64,000 nucleotides of DNA, from the NCBI RefSeq assembly GCF_025753855.1, contig NZ_JAOWPT010000010.1, forward strand, positions 157,872 through 221,871, read 5' to 3'. Below the pieces are notes generated by a model. That model saw only the letters and a program-made list of their open reading frames with translations, was not told where the DNA came from and did not search any database. Of this stretch, positions 44,899 to 53,416 are shown piece after piece. The stretch is from Mesorhizobium sp. ZC-5 (GTDB taxonomy: Bacteria > Pseudomonadota > Alphaproteobacteria > Rhizobiales > Rhizobiaceae). Position 1 is the first letter of the stretch; every line of letters begins with the position of its first letter. The translations under genes and the position numbers were made by a program.

Positions 44899-46038
44899 TC
44901 AGGGGTAGCCGAGCGATCCGTCCGGCTTCAGTGGCAACGTCCGGTGCCAATGAACGTAGTGGTCTTTCTCGAGGTACTTCTCGTCGATCTCGACGCCCCA
45001 TCCCGCACGATCCGGTCGCAGTTCCAGATAGCCGTCCTTGGGCAAATACGGATCCTTGACGTAAGGCGCCTCGGTCGGCAGGCGGTATTCGAGAATCTTG
45101 AAATTCGAGGTCGCTGCGGCGAAGTGCAGGTTCACGGCAGTAGCGAGCGGCCCCATCGGATTGTGAGGCGCGATGGGCACGAAATGCGCCTCGGCGATCG
45201 CAGCGATCTTCCTCATTTCGAGCAGGCCGCCGACCACGCAGATGTCCGGCTGCGCGATGTCGCAGCCGCGCACCTGGAACAGCTTGAGAAATTCATAGCG
45301 GCTGTAGAGGCTTTCGCCGGTGGCAAGCGGGCACCTGATCTTGGACCGGACTTCGCCCCAGGCCTCGAAGTTCTCCGGCCTGATCGGCTCCTCGAAGAAC
45401 AGCGGATCGTAAGGCGCCAGCGCATCACCCAGTTGGATAGCCTGCCACGGCTCGAAGAGTTTGGCATGTGCGTCAAACGCGAACTCGAAATTCGCCGGAG
45501 CTATCTCGCGCAGGCGCCGGAAATAGTCGGCGCTGGTTCGTACCACCTCGCCCCAACGCTCGGCATGGAAGTCGACTCTGTAGGGGCTGAGCTTGAAGGC
45601 TGTAAGCCCGTACTTCTCGTTTTGGGCCTTGACCGTATCGATCGCTATCGCCGGATCCGGCGCAGTGTAAACGCCAAGATAGACACGCACGCGATTGCGC
45701 ACTTCACCGCCCAGCAGCCGATAGACCGGAACATTGAGCGCCTTGGCCGAAATGTCCCATAAGCAATGGTCGATGGCCGAAAAGGCCGAAAGGTGCATCG
45801 CCCCGCCGGGGAACCGCGCCTGCTGCTGAAGCTTCAGCATGAGGTATTCGATGCGCCGGGGATCCTCACCCTTGATCTGCTCGAAGAAGTAATCGAGGAT
45901 CGGCAGGAGCCCCCTGTCGGGCCCGTGATTGTAGCACTCCCCCCAGCCAGTGATTCCGGCATCCGTATCCATCGCGACGATGACGCGCGGACGGTTGCCG
46001 TCGCGCGCCATGAAGCCGCGCAAGCGAATGATTTTCAT
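44899..46038 (-). CDS. Enolase-superfamily dehydratase (mandelate racemase/galactonate dehydratase-like)
   Basis: This 379-aa sugar-acid dehydratase candidate has predicted Mg ligands in FAFDAHAKL (Asp), FFEEPI (Glu) and LATGES (Glu); His is in IAPHNPMGP, very like the galactonate/gluconate dehydratase branch (APHxPxGP). The ATG at 46038 has GGGAGGA upstream; ten further residues upstream are not conserved. It is the first gene of the transcription unit that includes the receptor, DppB-C-D-F and a second enolase-family enzyme at 38392. Confidence 0.9.
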   Translation of the reverse strand: MKIIRLRGFMARDGNRPRVIVAMDTDAGITGWGECYNHGPDRGLLPILDYFFEQIKGEDPRRIEYLMLKLQQQARFPGGAMHLSAFSAIDHCLWDISAKALNVPVYRLLGGEVRNRVRVYLGVYTAPDPAIAIDTVKAQNEKYGLTAFKLSPYRVDFHAERWGEVVRTSADYFRRLREIAPANFEFAFDAHAKLFEPWQAIQLGDALAPYDPLFFEEPIRPENFEAWGEVRSKIRCPLATGESLYSRYEFLKLFQVRGCDIAQPDICVVGGLLEMRKIAAIAEAHFVPIAPHNPMGPLATAVNLHFAAATSNFKILEYRLPTEAPYVKDPYLPKDGYLELRPDRAGWGVEIDEKYLEKDHYVHWHRTLPLKPDGSLGYP

Positions 46039-46235
46039 GCCAGACAGTCCTCCCAGGCAGCAATTCAAGGCTAGCTACGCATTCTCAAGTTGTCAATTAT
46101 CTTTTCATCTTCTCTTGACTGATCCGGACGATGTTGTTCATATGATTGATATATGTGCCGCTAACGCGGCCCCAGCCTGCTGCGCGGCGAGTGGGCTGAG
46201 CATGTTCTTGATGATCGGTTTGAAGGAGGCACTGC
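46039..46235. promoter_or_regulatory. Divergent promoter interval
   Basis: These 197 bp separate the dehydratase/ABC unit (leftward) from the DapA-family gene (rightward). The interval is AT-rich from about 46090 to 46160 and contains the inverted repeat CATAT-N7-ATATG at 46139-46155, a candidate regulator site. I see no firm -35/-10 pair. Confidence 0.4.
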
Positions 46236-47165
46236 ATGAGCATCGAACGGGTTCGGGCATCGCTCGGAGGGATATCCGGCATTCATGTCACGCCTTATCA
46301 AGCGGATGGCTCTCTGAATGAGGCCTTGCTCGCAAAGCTGGTGCGGCGCCAAGCCGACGCGGGCATTCACAACATCGTCTCGGGTGGCAATACCGGCGAG
46401 TTCTTCAGCCTTGCCTTCGATGAGGTGGTTCGTCTGCACGCCGTCGCCTTCGCAGCCATGGAAGGGTCCAAGTCGGTGCGCACCGCGGCAGTGGGCCGGT
46501 CATTGCGCGAGGCTCTTGCCACGGCAAAACTGGCGATCAGTGCCGGCGCCGAGGCATTGATGTCCCATCATCCGCTTGATCCGTTTGCCGCGCCGCAGGC
46601 ACAGGCAGACTATTTTATTGCCATCGCCGAGGAATCGGCTGTGCCGGTCGTCGCCTATCTGCGCTCCGACGCCATACCGGTTGGCGAGGTGGTGCGTATT
46701 GCCCGGCATCCCAACATTGCCGGGATCAAGTTCGCCACGCCCAATCTGATGCATCTGGCCGAGTGTATCAGGGCAACGACAGACTGTGCGGCGGTCTGGG
46801 TCTGCGGGCTGGCCGAAGGTTGGGCTCCGGCCTTCTATGCCGCCGGCGCAAAGGGCTTTACATCGGGCCTGGTCAACGTCGTTCCCGAGCGGTCGCTGGC
46901 CATATGGGCCGCGCTGGAAGCCGGTCGCTATCACGAGGCGCGAACGCTGATTGCGCTGGTTGCCCCGTTCGAGGCAATGCGCACGAAATTCAACAACGGT
47001 GCGAACGTAACAGTGGTCAAGGAGGCGATGGCGCTGAGCGGTTGGGATGTCGGTCCGGTTCGCCTACCGGGCCTGCCGAATCTTTCCGGCGGGGATCGCG
47101 AGGAGCTTGGGCGCATACTCGCAAGCATCGGCCACCCGATGGAAAACGTTCACGCCGCCGAATAG
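46236..47165 (+). CDS. DapA-family lyase/aldolase of unknown specificity
   Basis: This 309-aa class I aldolase-fold protein has Schiff-base Lys165 (IAGIKFATPN) and Tyr141 (VVAYLRSD) in place, and the substrate loop SGGNTGEFFSL. The usual YNxP sequence after the tyrosine is YLRS, and IKEA is IKFA, so it is neither ordinary DapA nor KdgD. A GAAGGAGG-like site (TTGAAGGAGGC) precedes the ATG. It is followed 40 bp later by an enolase-superfamily enzyme, so together they probably dehydrate and then cleave or dehydrate a sugar acid. It is divergent from another enolase/ABC unit. Confidence 0.88.
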   Translation: MSIERVRASLGGISGIHVTPYQADGSLNEALLAKLVRRQADAGIHNIVSGGNTGEFFSLAFDEVVRLHAVAFAAMEGSKSVRTAAVGRSLREALATAKLAISAGAEALMSHHPLDPFAAPQAQADYFIAIAEESAVPVVAYLRSDAIPVGEVVRIARHPNIAGIKFATPNLMHLAECIRATTDCAAVWVCGLAEGWAPAFYAAGAKGFTSGLVNVVPERSLAIWAALEAGRYHEARTLIALVAPFEAMRTKFNNGANVTVVKEAMALSGWDVGPVRLPGLPNLSGGDREELGRILASIGHPMENVHAAE

Positions 47166-47205
47166 TCGCCGCTCAGCGGCCCGTATCATCCGATCGCACC
47201 TGCCC

Positions 47206-48411
47206 ATGAAAATCACAGCACTCGAAACGGTCCAACTGCCACACCTCAACAACATTGTTTGGGTGCGCGTGCACACTGACGAAGGTGTCGTTGGGCTCGG
47301 CGAGACCTTCCGCGGCGCTCACGCCGTGGCCCGCTATATTCACACGGAAATCGCACCGCAGTTGATCGGTCGTGACCCTTTGGAAATCGATGCGATTTCC
47401 AAACTGTTGACGGAATCCTATGTCGGGTTCCGCTCGTCGGGCGTCGAAATGCGCGCGGCATCGGCCATCGATATCGCCCTGTGGGACATTTTGGGTAAGG
47501 TCGCCGGTCTGCCCGTGCATCAGTTGCTGGGCGGTCTGTCGCGGCCGAAAATCCGCACCTACAACACCTGCGCCGGCTACACCTACAACAAGCAGGGCGC
47601 TCGTCGGTACATTGGCGATCAGGACCAGGCGAAGGAAGGTCCTTACGAGGACCAGATCGCCTTCCACCGTGACGCCGGTGCCTTGGCGCAAAGCCTGTTG
47701 GAGGAAGGCATCTCGGCCATGAAGATCTGGCCCTTCGATCCCTTCGCGGTGGCCAGCGGCGGCAACTTCATCCACAAGGCCGACCTCGACAAGGCGTTGC
47801 GTCCATTCCGCCAGATACGCGACGCCGTCGGTGATCGCATGGAGGTGATGGTCGAACTCCATTCCATGTGGGACCTGCCTGCGGCACTGGCCATCGCACG
47901 CGGGCTGCAGGAGTTCAGACCGTTCTGGGCGGAAGATCCGATCAAGATGCAGGATACCGACGCGCTTATGGTCTACGCGCAGCGCTCCGGCCTGCCGGTC
48001 TGCGCCAGCGAGACCGTGGCCACCCGCGCGCAGTTTCTGGAAATCCTCCGCAAAGGCGCGGTCGACTACGTCATGCTCGATATTTCATGGTGCGGCGGCC
48101 TCAGCGAGGCAAAGAAAATCGCAACCATGGCGGAAGCGTTCCAGCGGCCGATCGCACCACACGATTGTACCGGCCCCGTCGTATTCGCGGCTTCGATCCA
48201 TCTGTCGCTCAACGCACCCAACGCCGTCTTCCAGGAATCGGTCCGGGCCTATTACAGTTCGTGGTACCGCGACCTGGTAACCGTCATGCCACGCATCGAG
48301 AAAGGCCACATCTATCCGTTCGAGGGCGCAGGCCTGGGGCTTGAACTCACGCCCTATGTTCTCGATCATCCAGACGCTATCGTGGAGAGGACCACAGCCA
48401 CCGATCTCTGA
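47206..48411 (+). CDS. Enolase-superfamily enzyme (mandelate racemase/muconate lactonizing enzyme-like)
   Basis: This 401-aa protein has the capping domain start MKITALETVQLPHLNNIVWVRVHTDEGVVGLGE. Its barrel has MKIWPFDPFA (Lys), MVELHSMWD (Glu in place of the common first Asp ligand), FWAEDPIKM (Glu), VCASETVATR (Glu) and PIAPHDCTGPV (His-Asp). This motif set is close to sugar-acid dehydratases but the substrate cannot be named. The ATG at 47206 is used; the frame continues upstream through the end of the DapA-family gene without conservation. It follows that gene by 40 bp and ends convergent with the LacI gene. Confidence 0.88.
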   Translation: MKITALETVQLPHLNNIVWVRVHTDEGVVGLGETFRGAHAVARYIHTEIAPQLIGRDPLEIDAISKLLTESYVGFRSSGVEMRAASAIDIALWDILGKVAGLPVHQLLGGLSRPKIRTYNTCAGYTYNKQGARRYIGDQDQAKEGPYEDQIAFHRDAGALAQSLLEEGISAMKIWPFDPFAVASGGNFIHKADLDKALRPFRQIRDAVGDRMEVMVELHSMWDLPAALAIARGLQEFRPFWAEDPIKMQDTDALMVYAQRSGLPVCASETVATRAQFLEILRKGAVDYVMLDISWCGGLSEAKKIATMAEAFQRPIAPHDCTGPVVFAASIHLSLNAPNAVFQESVRAYYSSWYRDLVTVMPRIEKGHIYPFEGAGLGLELTPYVLDHPDAIVERTTATDL

Positions 48412-48579
48412 GAGCACGGCGACGGAGCTCTTAGGCGTGACAATTCCTCAAATCCGCGGCTTTGCTCAAGCGTTGCGGTGACAGGGCTAGTCTAGATTCG
48501 GGCGCCCTCCGCATGCGTGCTCGGCGCGCGGACATTGCGCACATAATCCGTCGGTTTATGCACGGCACCGCCGGTTGCA

Positions 48580-49611
48580 TCAGCGCGCGGGGCCTGGTTC
48601 CGAGCCGGAACTGGCCCTGACAACCAGCTCCGGCTCGATCAGCGTGACACAGGGCGCGCCACAAGTTTCGGGCCGTTCGATGCGCTGCAAGATTCGATAG
48701 ACACCGATCTTGCTGATCTCGTCAGCGGCATAGTTCACCGTCGTGAGCGGCAGCGCGCCATATTGTGATATCTCGGTGTTGTCGTAGCCGATGACGGCGA
48801 AGTCGCGCGGCACGGCGAGGCCATTCTCCCGGCACCAGTGCAGCGCGCCAACCGCCAGCGAGTCGGTCGAGGCAAACAGTGCGGTCGGTCGCGGCTCGCT
48901 GGCCATCACCCGCCGCATGGCGGCGAAACCGTGCACCGGCGCGTGACCTTCGGGTTCGAATACGATCAGCGCCTCGTCCGACAGTCCGGCTTCGCCGATC
49001 GCCTTCTGCGCGCCGTGCATCTTGTCGAAATTGCCGAGGCCACGTCCGCCATCGAGCATGGCGATGCGGCGATGTCCTTGCTGGCAAAGCAGGCGAAACG
49101 CCTTGTAGGCGCCGATGCGGTCGTCGATCGCCACCGTGTCGAGGCTGGAACCCGGCAGTTCGACCAGCAACAGCACCGGCGTTCCGGCGCGGTCGGCGGC
49201 CTCGATGTGACCGAATTCCCGGTGGTCGGCCGGATAGATCAACATGCCGTCGACCTGGTAGGACAGGAACAGCTCGATGGCGAGCCGCTCGTTCTCGACG
49301 CTCGAATCCGAGGCGGCGAACATCATGGCGTAGCCGGCGCGCGACAGTTCCCGCTCGATGGTTCGCGCCGCAAGCGTCAATGTCGGGTTCATGATGTCGG
49401 TGAGGACGAGACCGATGGTGCGGGTAGTGCTGTGCACCAGCGAGCGGGCGATGTGGTTCGGCGAGTAGTTGAGGCGTTCGGCCGCCTCCAGGATGCGCTC
49501 GCGCGTTTCCTTCGGCAATCGCGGGCTGCCGCGCAGCGCCAGCGAAACCGTGTTGGCCGAGAAGCCTGTGGCTTCGGCTATGTCCTTGAGGCGTGCGCGA
49601 TATCCTGCCAT
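48580..49611 (-). CDS. LacI family transcriptional regulator
   Basis: This 343-aa regulator has an N-terminal helix-turn-helix (RLKDIAEATGFSANTVSLALRGSPRLPKETRERILEAAERLNYSPNHIARSL, with the hinge helix at its end) and a periplasmic-binding-like sugar domain from about residue 62. It is last of the minus-strand set aldo/keto reductase-VOC-VOC-lacI, divergent from a sugar ABC transporter. The perfect palindrome TATTAACGTTAATA at 51533-51546 between them is the probable operator. Confidence 0.93.
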   Translation of the reverse strand: MAGYRARLKDIAEATGFSANTVSLALRGSPRLPKETRERILEAAERLNYSPNHIARSLVHSTTRTIGLVLTDIMNPTLTLAARTIERELSRAGYAMMFAASDSSVENERLAIELFLSYQVDGMLIYPADHREFGHIEAADRAGTPVLLLVELPGSSLDTVAIDDRIGAYKAFRLLCQQGHRRIAMLDGGRGLGNFDKMHGAQKAIGEAGLSDEALIVFEPEGHAPVHGFAAMRRVMASEPRPTALFASTDSLAVGALHWCRENGLAVPRDFAVIGYDNTEISQYGALPLTTVNYAADEISKIGVYRILQRIERPETCGAPCVTLIEPELVVRASSGSEPGPAR

Positions 49612-49682
49612 TTCCCGTCATGTGTCCCGCCTGCCGGCTGCGGCAGCCGGACAGCAGAGCCGATATCAAGGCTTTGCCCGGT

Positions 49683-50102
49683 TTACCAGTCCGCCACCCG
49701 GTCGCGGCCGACGAACTGAGCGCTCTTGTCGGTGTATTCGAACAGCTCGATCCGCACATTGTTCGGGTCGCGGATCCACGCCTGGTAGGTGTCGTCGCAA
49801 GCGTATTTCTTCTTGGTCACCTCGACATCCTTCGACTTGATATGCTCGATGGCCGCGTCGATGTTTTCGACCTCCAGGCAGAAATGGGTGATCTGGTTGG
49901 TGTCGGCGTAGGAGGTACCGTCCTTCTGGAACACCTCGACATGGCTGCGGCCGCCGCAGTTGAGGTAGAAGCCGAAAATCTTCCCGTCGCGCAGGAAATT
50001 GAACTGGATGCTCAAGCCCAAAACATCTTCGTAGAATGTCCGGGTCTTTTCGAGGTCGTGCGCGAAGATGCACACATGCGCCACCTGTTTCACCTTGATC
50101 AT
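49683..50102 (-). CDS. VOC family (glyoxalase/dioxygenase fold) protein
   Basis: This 139-aa single-VOC protein has VAHVCIFAHDLEKTRTFYEDVLGL at the start and ITHFCLEVENIDAAIEHIKSKDVEV at the second module. Metal-ligand positions are likely His9, Glu56 (HVEVF), His92... and Glu119 (RIELFEY). It could be a lyase, isomerase or dioxygenase. It is 71 bp from LacI and 44 bp after the second VOC gene. Confidence 0.85.
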   Translation of the reverse strand: MIKVKQVAHVCIFAHDLEKTRTFYEDVLGLSIQFNFLRDGKIFGFYLNCGGRSHVEVFQKDGTSYADTNQITHFCLEVENIDAAIEHIKSKDVEVTKKKYACDDTYQAWIRDPNNVRIELFEYTDKSAQFVGRDRVADW

Positions 50103-50146
50103 GGTCTGTCCTGCCGTTTCTCTCGCAATTGAAGTTCCGTCGTCGC

Positions 50147-50611
50147 TCAGTAGATCGAGCGCACCTGCGCTCGCGCACCTGCCGCCAGGTTGCGCTCCGC
50201 TTCAAACTGAATGCATTGCGGCGCCATTTCCTGGATCTCGATGCGGTTGCCGTCGAGATCCTCGATCCACATGCCCCAGTTTCCGTCGACGCCGCGCACC
50301 GTCTTGCGCGGCCGGCTGAGCTTCACGCCAGCTTCGGCGAGCTTCTTCTCCGCCTCATCGGCATTGGCCACCGTCAGGCAGAGATGGTTCATGCCGGTTC
50401 GGCCCGGATCGGGCGACGCGGCGCCGTCGCCGCCCGGCAGCAGCTCCAGGTAGAGATGTTCGCTGATGCGATGGTAGACGATCCACGGCTCGCCCCTGGC
50501 ATCGAGCAGTCGCAGCATCTCCGGAAAACCGATCCGCTCGTAGAAGCCGACCGAAGCCTCGAGGTCGTTGACCTTCAGGGCGATGTGTCCGAACCCTTCA
50601 AAAATTCCCAT
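50147..50611 (-). CDS. VOC family (glyoxalase/dioxygenase fold) protein
   Basis: This 154-aa protein has a VOC fold (FGHIALKVNDLEASVGFYERIGFPEM and MNHLCLTVANADEAEKKLAEAGV, then WIEDLDGNRIEIQEM with the ligand Glu). It is different from the other VOC protein (49683-50102). Both are transcribed with the aldo/keto reductase upstream, so they probably act on a sugar derivative made or imported here; reaction unknown. Confidence 0.85.
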   Translation of the reverse strand: MGIFEGFGHIALKVNDLEASVGFYERIGFPEMLRLLDARGEPWIVYHRISEHLYLELLPGGDGAASPDPGRTGMNHLCLTVANADEAEKKLAEAGVKLSRPRKTVRGVDGNWGMWIEDLDGNRIEIQEMAPQCIQFEAERNLAAGARAQVRSIY

Positions 50612-50653
50612 ACCCTCTCCTCCTCCGGGATGCAGCCGTTCCCGTTCAAAAAA

Positions 50654-51451
50654 TCAGTCCCAGTTCGGCCCCCATGACGGGTCGATATGGCGTTCGCCGC
50701 GATCGAGCCCCGCCAGTCCGTGCATGTCGGCTTCGTCCAGCACGATGCCGCCGGCGGCCATGTTGGCCTTCTGGCGTTCGGGGGTCGCCGACTTCGGGAT
50801 GACGATCGATCCCCGCGCCAGCAGATAGGCCAGCGCGACCTGGCTTTCGCTGGAGCGGTGCTTGCGGGCTATCGCCGTGAGCACCGGATCGCCGTCCACC
50901 CGGCCGCCGGCAAGCGGCATGTAGGCCGTGGGCGGGATGCCCCTCTCCCGGCAATGCGCGTCGAGCGCCCGGTTCTGCAGAAACACGTGCTGCTCGAACT
51001 GGTTGGTCGCCAGCGCACCCTCGCCAATCTCGGCGATGGCCTCGTCGACATGGCGCCGAGTGAAGTTGGAAACCCCGATCAGGCGCGCCCTGCCGGTGTC
51101 ACGCACCCGCGCCAATTCGCCGATATAGGCCCGGATCGGCGGTGTGTCGTGCGGTGCCGGCCAGTGGATCAGTGCAAGGTCGACATGGTCTAGACCTAGC
51201 GCCTTCAGGCTGTCGTCGATGCTCTCTGCCAGTCTGCCGAAATTGGCGGCGGTAACTTTGGTGGTGACGAAAAATTCGCCGCGATTCAACCCCGAGCACG
51301 CCACGGCCTTGCCGACATTTTCCTCTGTGCCGTAGGTCTGCGCGGTGTCGAGATGGCGGTAGCCCAGATCGATCGCCGAGCCGAGCGCCGCCAGGCCGTC
51401 CGCGCCGGTCAGGCCGAAGGTTCCCAGGCCGATCTTCGGTATCGCCTCCAA
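50654..51451 (-). CDS. Aldo/keto reductase (2,5-diketogluconate reductase-like)
   Basis: This 265-aa NADPH-type reductase has the tetrad Asp and Tyr (HLDTAQTYGTEE), Lys (FVTTKV) and His (ALIHWP). The cofactor segment IVIPKSATPERQKAN is the usual IPKS motif. It is first gene of the minus-strand set ending with LacI and is divergent from the sugar ABC transporter. It probably reduces a keto sugar or aldose taken up by that transporter. Confidence 0.9.
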   Translation of the reverse strand: MEAIPKIGLGTFGLTGADGLAALGSAIDLGYRHLDTAQTYGTEENVGKAVACSGLNRGEFFVTTKVTAANFGRLAESIDDSLKALGLDHVDLALIHWPAPHDTPPIRAYIGELARVRDTGRARLIGVSNFTRRHVDEAIAEIGEGALATNQFEQHVFLQNRALDAHCRERGIPPTAYMPLAGGRVDGDPVLTAIARKHRSSESQVALAYLLARGSIVIPKSATPERQKANMAAGGIVLDEADMHGLAGLDRGERHIDPSWGPNWD

Positions 51452-51532
51452 ACGCCTCTCCCGTTGTGATCGGCCGGCGCAACGTTCCGCTTCGGTCGAA
51501 AGGCCATTGACGCTGCCTCGGACTTCCTCTTA

Positions 51533-51546
51533 TATTAACGTTAATA
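51533..51546. promoter_or_regulatory. Perfect 14-bp palindrome TATTAACGTTAATA, candidate LacI-family operator
   Basis: The palindrome has the central CG typical of LacI/GalR operators and lies in the divergent gap, 82 bp from the aldo/keto reductase start and 69 bp from the permease start. Control of both units by the LacI protein at 48580-49611 follows from position. Confidence 0.75.
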
Positions 51547-51614
51547 CAGGCGCAAGAGGTAGGGGCGCCATACGGCGACAGCGGTCGAGGAACCGCGGCG
51601 GCCGGGGAGGAAAA

Positions 51615-52511
51615 ATGAGCGTTCGATGGAACTGGGTATCGCCCAGGATCGCGCTGATACCGGCGTTGGCGATTACCGCGATCGCTTTCTTCGGGGCAAT
51701 CATCTGGACGGTCTGGATCTCGTTCACCCGCTCGCGCCGCTTTCCCGACTATGCCATCGACCTCGCCGACTGGACACGGCAGTACGAGCGGCTGTTCGGC
51801 GACAATGCCTGGCAGACCGCCTTGCAGAACGTGTTCGTGCTGGCGCTGGGCAGCGCGCTGGCCATCGTCTTCGGCTTCATTCTTGCCGCGATGATAGAGC
51901 GCGAAAAACGTGGCGAGGGCTTCTTCCGCACGCTGTTCCTGTATCCGCTGGCCGTTTCCTTCATCGTCACCGGCCTAGTCTGGCGCTGGATGTTCAACCC
52001 CGACCTCGGCGTGCAGAACTTTCTGCGCGGTCTCGGCTGGGAAGGCGCCAGCTTCAACTGGCTCGCCGACTCGCACACCGCGATGTACGGCATCATTCTC
52101 GCCTCCATATGGCACGGACTCGGCTTCTACATGGCGCTGATGCTGGCCGGTCTGAAATCCATCAACACCGAGATCTGGAGCGCGGCACGGCTCGATGGGG
52201 TCAGCTTCTGGCGGCTCTACATCGAGATCATCATCCCGATGCTTAAATTCACCTTCCTGACCTGCGCCATCCTCTTGTCGCTGGGCGTGGTGAAGACCTA
52301 TGACATCGTTCTGGCGATGACCGGCGGCGGCCCGGGCACGTCGACGTGGACGCCGGCCTATTTCGTCGTCAACTCCTACGCGGCCCGAGGCAATATCGGC
52401 TTTGCCTCCTCGGCCGCGGTGATGATGCTGGTGATGACGGCGGTCCTATTCCTGCCGCTGGTTCTAGTTACCGCCTGGCAGGCGCGTCGCCGCGAGGCCA
52501 TGGTGCAATGA
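51615..52511 (+). CDS. Carbohydrate ABC transporter permease (UgpA/MalF-type)
   Basis: This 298-aa inner-membrane permease has six or seven hydrophobic segments (first WVSPRIALIPALAITAIAFFG) and the EAA loop EIWSAARLDGVSFWRLYIEIIIPML. The ATG at 51615 has GGGGAGG four to five bases upstream; 36 residues of upstream frame are not conserved. It partners the permease at 52508. Confidence 0.93.
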   Translation: MSVRWNWVSPRIALIPALAITAIAFFGAIIWTVWISFTRSRRFPDYAIDLADWTRQYERLFGDNAWQTALQNVFVLALGSALAIVFGFILAAMIEREKRGEGFFRTLFLYPLAVSFIVTGLVWRWMFNPDLGVQNFLRGLGWEGASFNWLADSHTAMYGIILASIWHGLGFYMALMLAGLKSINTEIWSAARLDGVSFWRLYIEIIIPMLKFTFLTCAILLSLGVVKTYDIVLAMTGGGPGTSTWTPAYFVVNSYAARGNIGFASSAAVMMLVMTAVLFLPLVLVTAWQARRREAMVQ

Positions 52512-53413
52512 GCGCGGTTGCGGCCAGCGCCGCCATCCCTGTCTCGCGGGCACGACGCCGCAAGCGGATACGCGGCTCCTCGATCGCGATCCTGGTATTC
52601 CTCACCATGTGCGCGGCCTTCGTGTCGCTGCCACTCTATGTGGTCATCGTCACCTCGTTCAAGACCATGGAGCAGATCGCGTTAGGCGAAGTCTTTGCCT
52701 TGCCGACCGAGTGGACGATCGAGCCTTGGCGAATGGCCTGGTCGGAGGTCTGCGCCGGCATGACCTGCGAGGGGGTGAGCCACGGCTTCTGGGTTTCGAT
52801 GAAAATCCTGTTCCCGAGTCTCCTGCTGTCGATAGGCATCTCGGCGGTCACCGGCTACGCGCTGGCGCTGTGGAAGATCAGATGGGCAGGCACCTTCCTG
52901 TTCGTCCTGTTCCTCTGCGCCTTCGTTCCGTTTCAGATCATCATGATCCCGCTGGTGCTGCTGATCTCGTCGCTCGGCATCTTCGGCACGATCTGGGCGG
53001 TCGCCATCGTCCACTCCATCCTGGCGATGCCGCTGCTGACGCTGATCTTCCGCAATTTCTACAAGGACGTGCCGGAGGAGATCATCAACGCCGCGATCAT
53101 GGATTGCGGCTCGTTCTGGCGCATCTTCTTCGAGATCATCCTGCCGATGTCGGCCAACATCATGATCGTCGTCCTCATCCTGATGATCACGACGGTGTGG
53201 AACGACTATCTGATCGGTCTGATCTTCGGCGGGGTCGGCACGCAGCCGATGACTGTAATCCTCGCCAACACGGTCATCACCTCGTTCGGCGTGGTCAAAT
53301 ACAATGTCGACATGGCGGCCGCACTACTTACCGCCATACCGCCGCTCATCGTCTACTTCGCTTTGGGCAAGTTCTTCGTGCAAGGCATCACCGCCGGTGC
53401 GATCAAGGGATAG
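52508..53413 (+). CDS. Carbohydrate ABC transporter permease (UgpE/MalG-type)
   Basis: This 301-aa inner-membrane permease has a signal-anchor TM (IAILVFLTMCAAFVSLPLYVVIVTSFKT) and the EAA loop EEIINAAIMDCGSFWRIFFEIILPMS. The ATG overlaps the first permease stop as ATGA; the frame continuing upstream is shadow coding. A 25-residue Arg-rich N-terminus precedes the first TM segment. Confidence 0.93.
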   Translation: MSAVAASAAIPVSRARRRKRIRGSSIAILVFLTMCAAFVSLPLYVVIVTSFKTMEQIALGEVFALPTEWTIEPWRMAWSEVCAGMTCEGVSHGFWVSMKILFPSLLLSIGISAVTGYALALWKIRWAGTFLFVLFLCAFVPFQIIMIPLVLLISSLGIFGTIWAVAIVHSILAMPLLTLIFRNFYKDVPEEIINAAIMDCGSFWRIFFEIILPMSANIMIVVLILMITTVWNDYLIGLIFGGVGTQPMTVILANTVITSFGVVKYNVDMAAALLTAIPPLIVYFALGKFFVQGITAGAIKG

Positions 53414-53416
53414 GCC

